A stretch of DNA of 5,797 nucleotides, taken from contig CAZDIA010000095.1 in assembly GCA_964505385.1 (NCBI GenBank), forward strand, positions 1 through 5,797, read 5' to 3'. Source of the DNA: SLJN01 sp964505385 (GTDB lineage: Bacteria; Bacteroidota; Rhodothermia; Balneolales; Natronogracilivirgulaceae). How positions within the stretch are numbered: position 1 is the first letter of the stretch; each line of letters opens with the position of its first letter. Both the position numbers and the translations under genes were made by a program. The notes beneath the pieces are model-generated. The model was not told the origin of the DNA and ran no database searches. It saw only the letters and a program-made list of their open reading frames with translations. Shown here piece by piece: positions 5,090 to 5,797 of this stretch.

Positions 5090-5797
5090 ATCGTACGTCG
5101 CAAATCCATCGGCATCGGCAAGTTTTCACCATTGCTATAATCTGGGGTTTAGCTGCTTGCCTAACCCGGGCCGGCATCAAGAGATTTGCGATTGACGATA
5201 TACGATGTACGATTTGCGATGTGGGGCTCCAACAAATCGCAAATCACAAATCGTCAATCGTACGTCGCAAATCTTTCGGCTTCGGCAAGTTTTCACCAAT
5301 GCTATAATCTGGGGTTTAGCTGCTTGCCTAACCCGGGCCGGCATCAAGAGATTTACGATTGACGATATACGATGTACGATTTGCGATGTGGGACTCCAAC
5401 AAATCGCAAATCACAAATCGTCAATCGTACGTCGCAAATCTTTTGGCATCGGCAAGTTTTCACCATTGCTATAACCTGGGGTTTAGCTGCTTGCCTAACC
5501 CGGGCCGGCATCAAGAGATTTACGATTGACGATATACGATGTACGATTTGCGATGTGGGGCTCCAACAAATCGCTAATCACAAATCGTCAATCGTACGTC
5601 GCAAATCTTTTGGCATCGGCAAGTTTTCACCATTGTTTTAATTTGTGGTGTAGCTGCTTGTCCAAACCCGAGCCGAAGAAAGAGATTTACGATTGACGAT
5701 ATACGACGTACGATTTGCGATGTGGGGCTCCAACAAATCGCTAATCACAAATCGTCAATCGTACGTCGCAAATCTTTCGGTTTCGGCAAATTTTCAC
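5064..5797. repeat. Tandem array of 167-bp hairpin-like units (4 full, 1 partial)
   Basis: The units are 5064-5230, 5231-5397, 5398-5564, 5565-5731 and a partial 5732-5797. The spacing is exactly 167 bases, as shown by GGCAAG at 5117, 5284, 5451 and 5618, with GGCAAA at 5785. Each unit has a left arm of 'aaatcg/aaatcac' words (for example 5234-5274), a more GC-rich core with GGCAAG and CTTGCC (5284-5289 and 5323-5328 in unit 2), and a right arm (5347-5387) that is an imperfect reverse complement of the left. One unit could therefore fold into a stem of about 40 bases around a core of about 70 bases. Units 1-3 share CTATAATCTGGGG or a near copy in the core, while unit 4 has TTTTAATTTGTGG. The array continues past the window. 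Reading frames of 89 codons across it are side effects of the repeat, and no gene is supported from 5090 to 5797. Confidence 0.92.

Noticed and set aside
5205..5641. Two 89-codon reading frames (5205-5474 and 5372-5641) with nearly identical products
   Set aside because: They are one reading of the 167-bp tandem repeat, offset by exactly one unit. There is no start context, domain or composition of a real protein.
5064..5797. CRISPR array
   Set aside because: The whole 167-bp period repeats, with no short repeats separated by unique spacers and no cas gene nearby.
5064..5797. Retron-type or other known structured ncRNA
   Set aside because: The hairpin units resemble a folded RNA, but no reverse transcriptase or other partner gene lies in the window and no known RNA motif was recognised.

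Overview
The window looks like accessory, envelope-related chromosome from a Bacteroidota/Balneolota/Rhodothermota-type bacterium. This placement is inferred from three things: a Wzi-type outer-membrane capsule protein of the kind common in those phyla, gene starts without clear Shine-Dalgarno sequences (two of them TTG), and AT-rich intergenic repeats built from degenerate 'aaatcg'-like words. No rRNA or tRNA gene was seen, so the placement is moderate at best.

Layout: (1) 4-170 is a solitary copy of a 167-bp hairpin-like repeat. (2) 231-1703 encodes a Wzi-family capsule assembly protein. (3) 1739-1916 is an AT-rich repeat, copy A. (4) 1987-3595 is a tight three-gene cassette with overlapping reading frames. 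It holds a TIGR04255-family protein, a small protein with a WDSYGA motif, and a third small protein whose gene is broken by a one-base frameshift near 3479-3487. (5) 3610-3785 is repeat copy B, in the same orientation as copy A. (6) 3806-5089 encodes a PLP-dependent DegT/DnrJ/EryC1/StrS sugar aminotransferase containing two stretches of intergenic-type repeat DNA, with its last codons inside the next repeat. (7) 5064-5797 is a tandem array of the 167-bp repeat, four full units and one partial, running off the window.

The Wzi protein and the sugar aminotransferase fit one theme, the making and surface attachment of a polysaccharide containing an amino sugar. The three-gene cassette does not belong to that theme. 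It is visibly more AT-rich, its products match uncharacterised, sporadically distributed families, and it sits between two direct copies of one repeat. The simplest reading is that an accessory cassette was inserted between wzi and the aminotransferase gene. Its function is unknown. A defence or toxin-antitoxin-like role is only a guess, and the third gene appears damaged in this copy.

The repeats are nested: the 167-bp family lies outside (4-170 and from 5064), the 178-bp family inside (around the cassette), and short repeat fragments occur within the aminotransferase gene. Repeat-driven rearrangement is a likely force shaping this locus.
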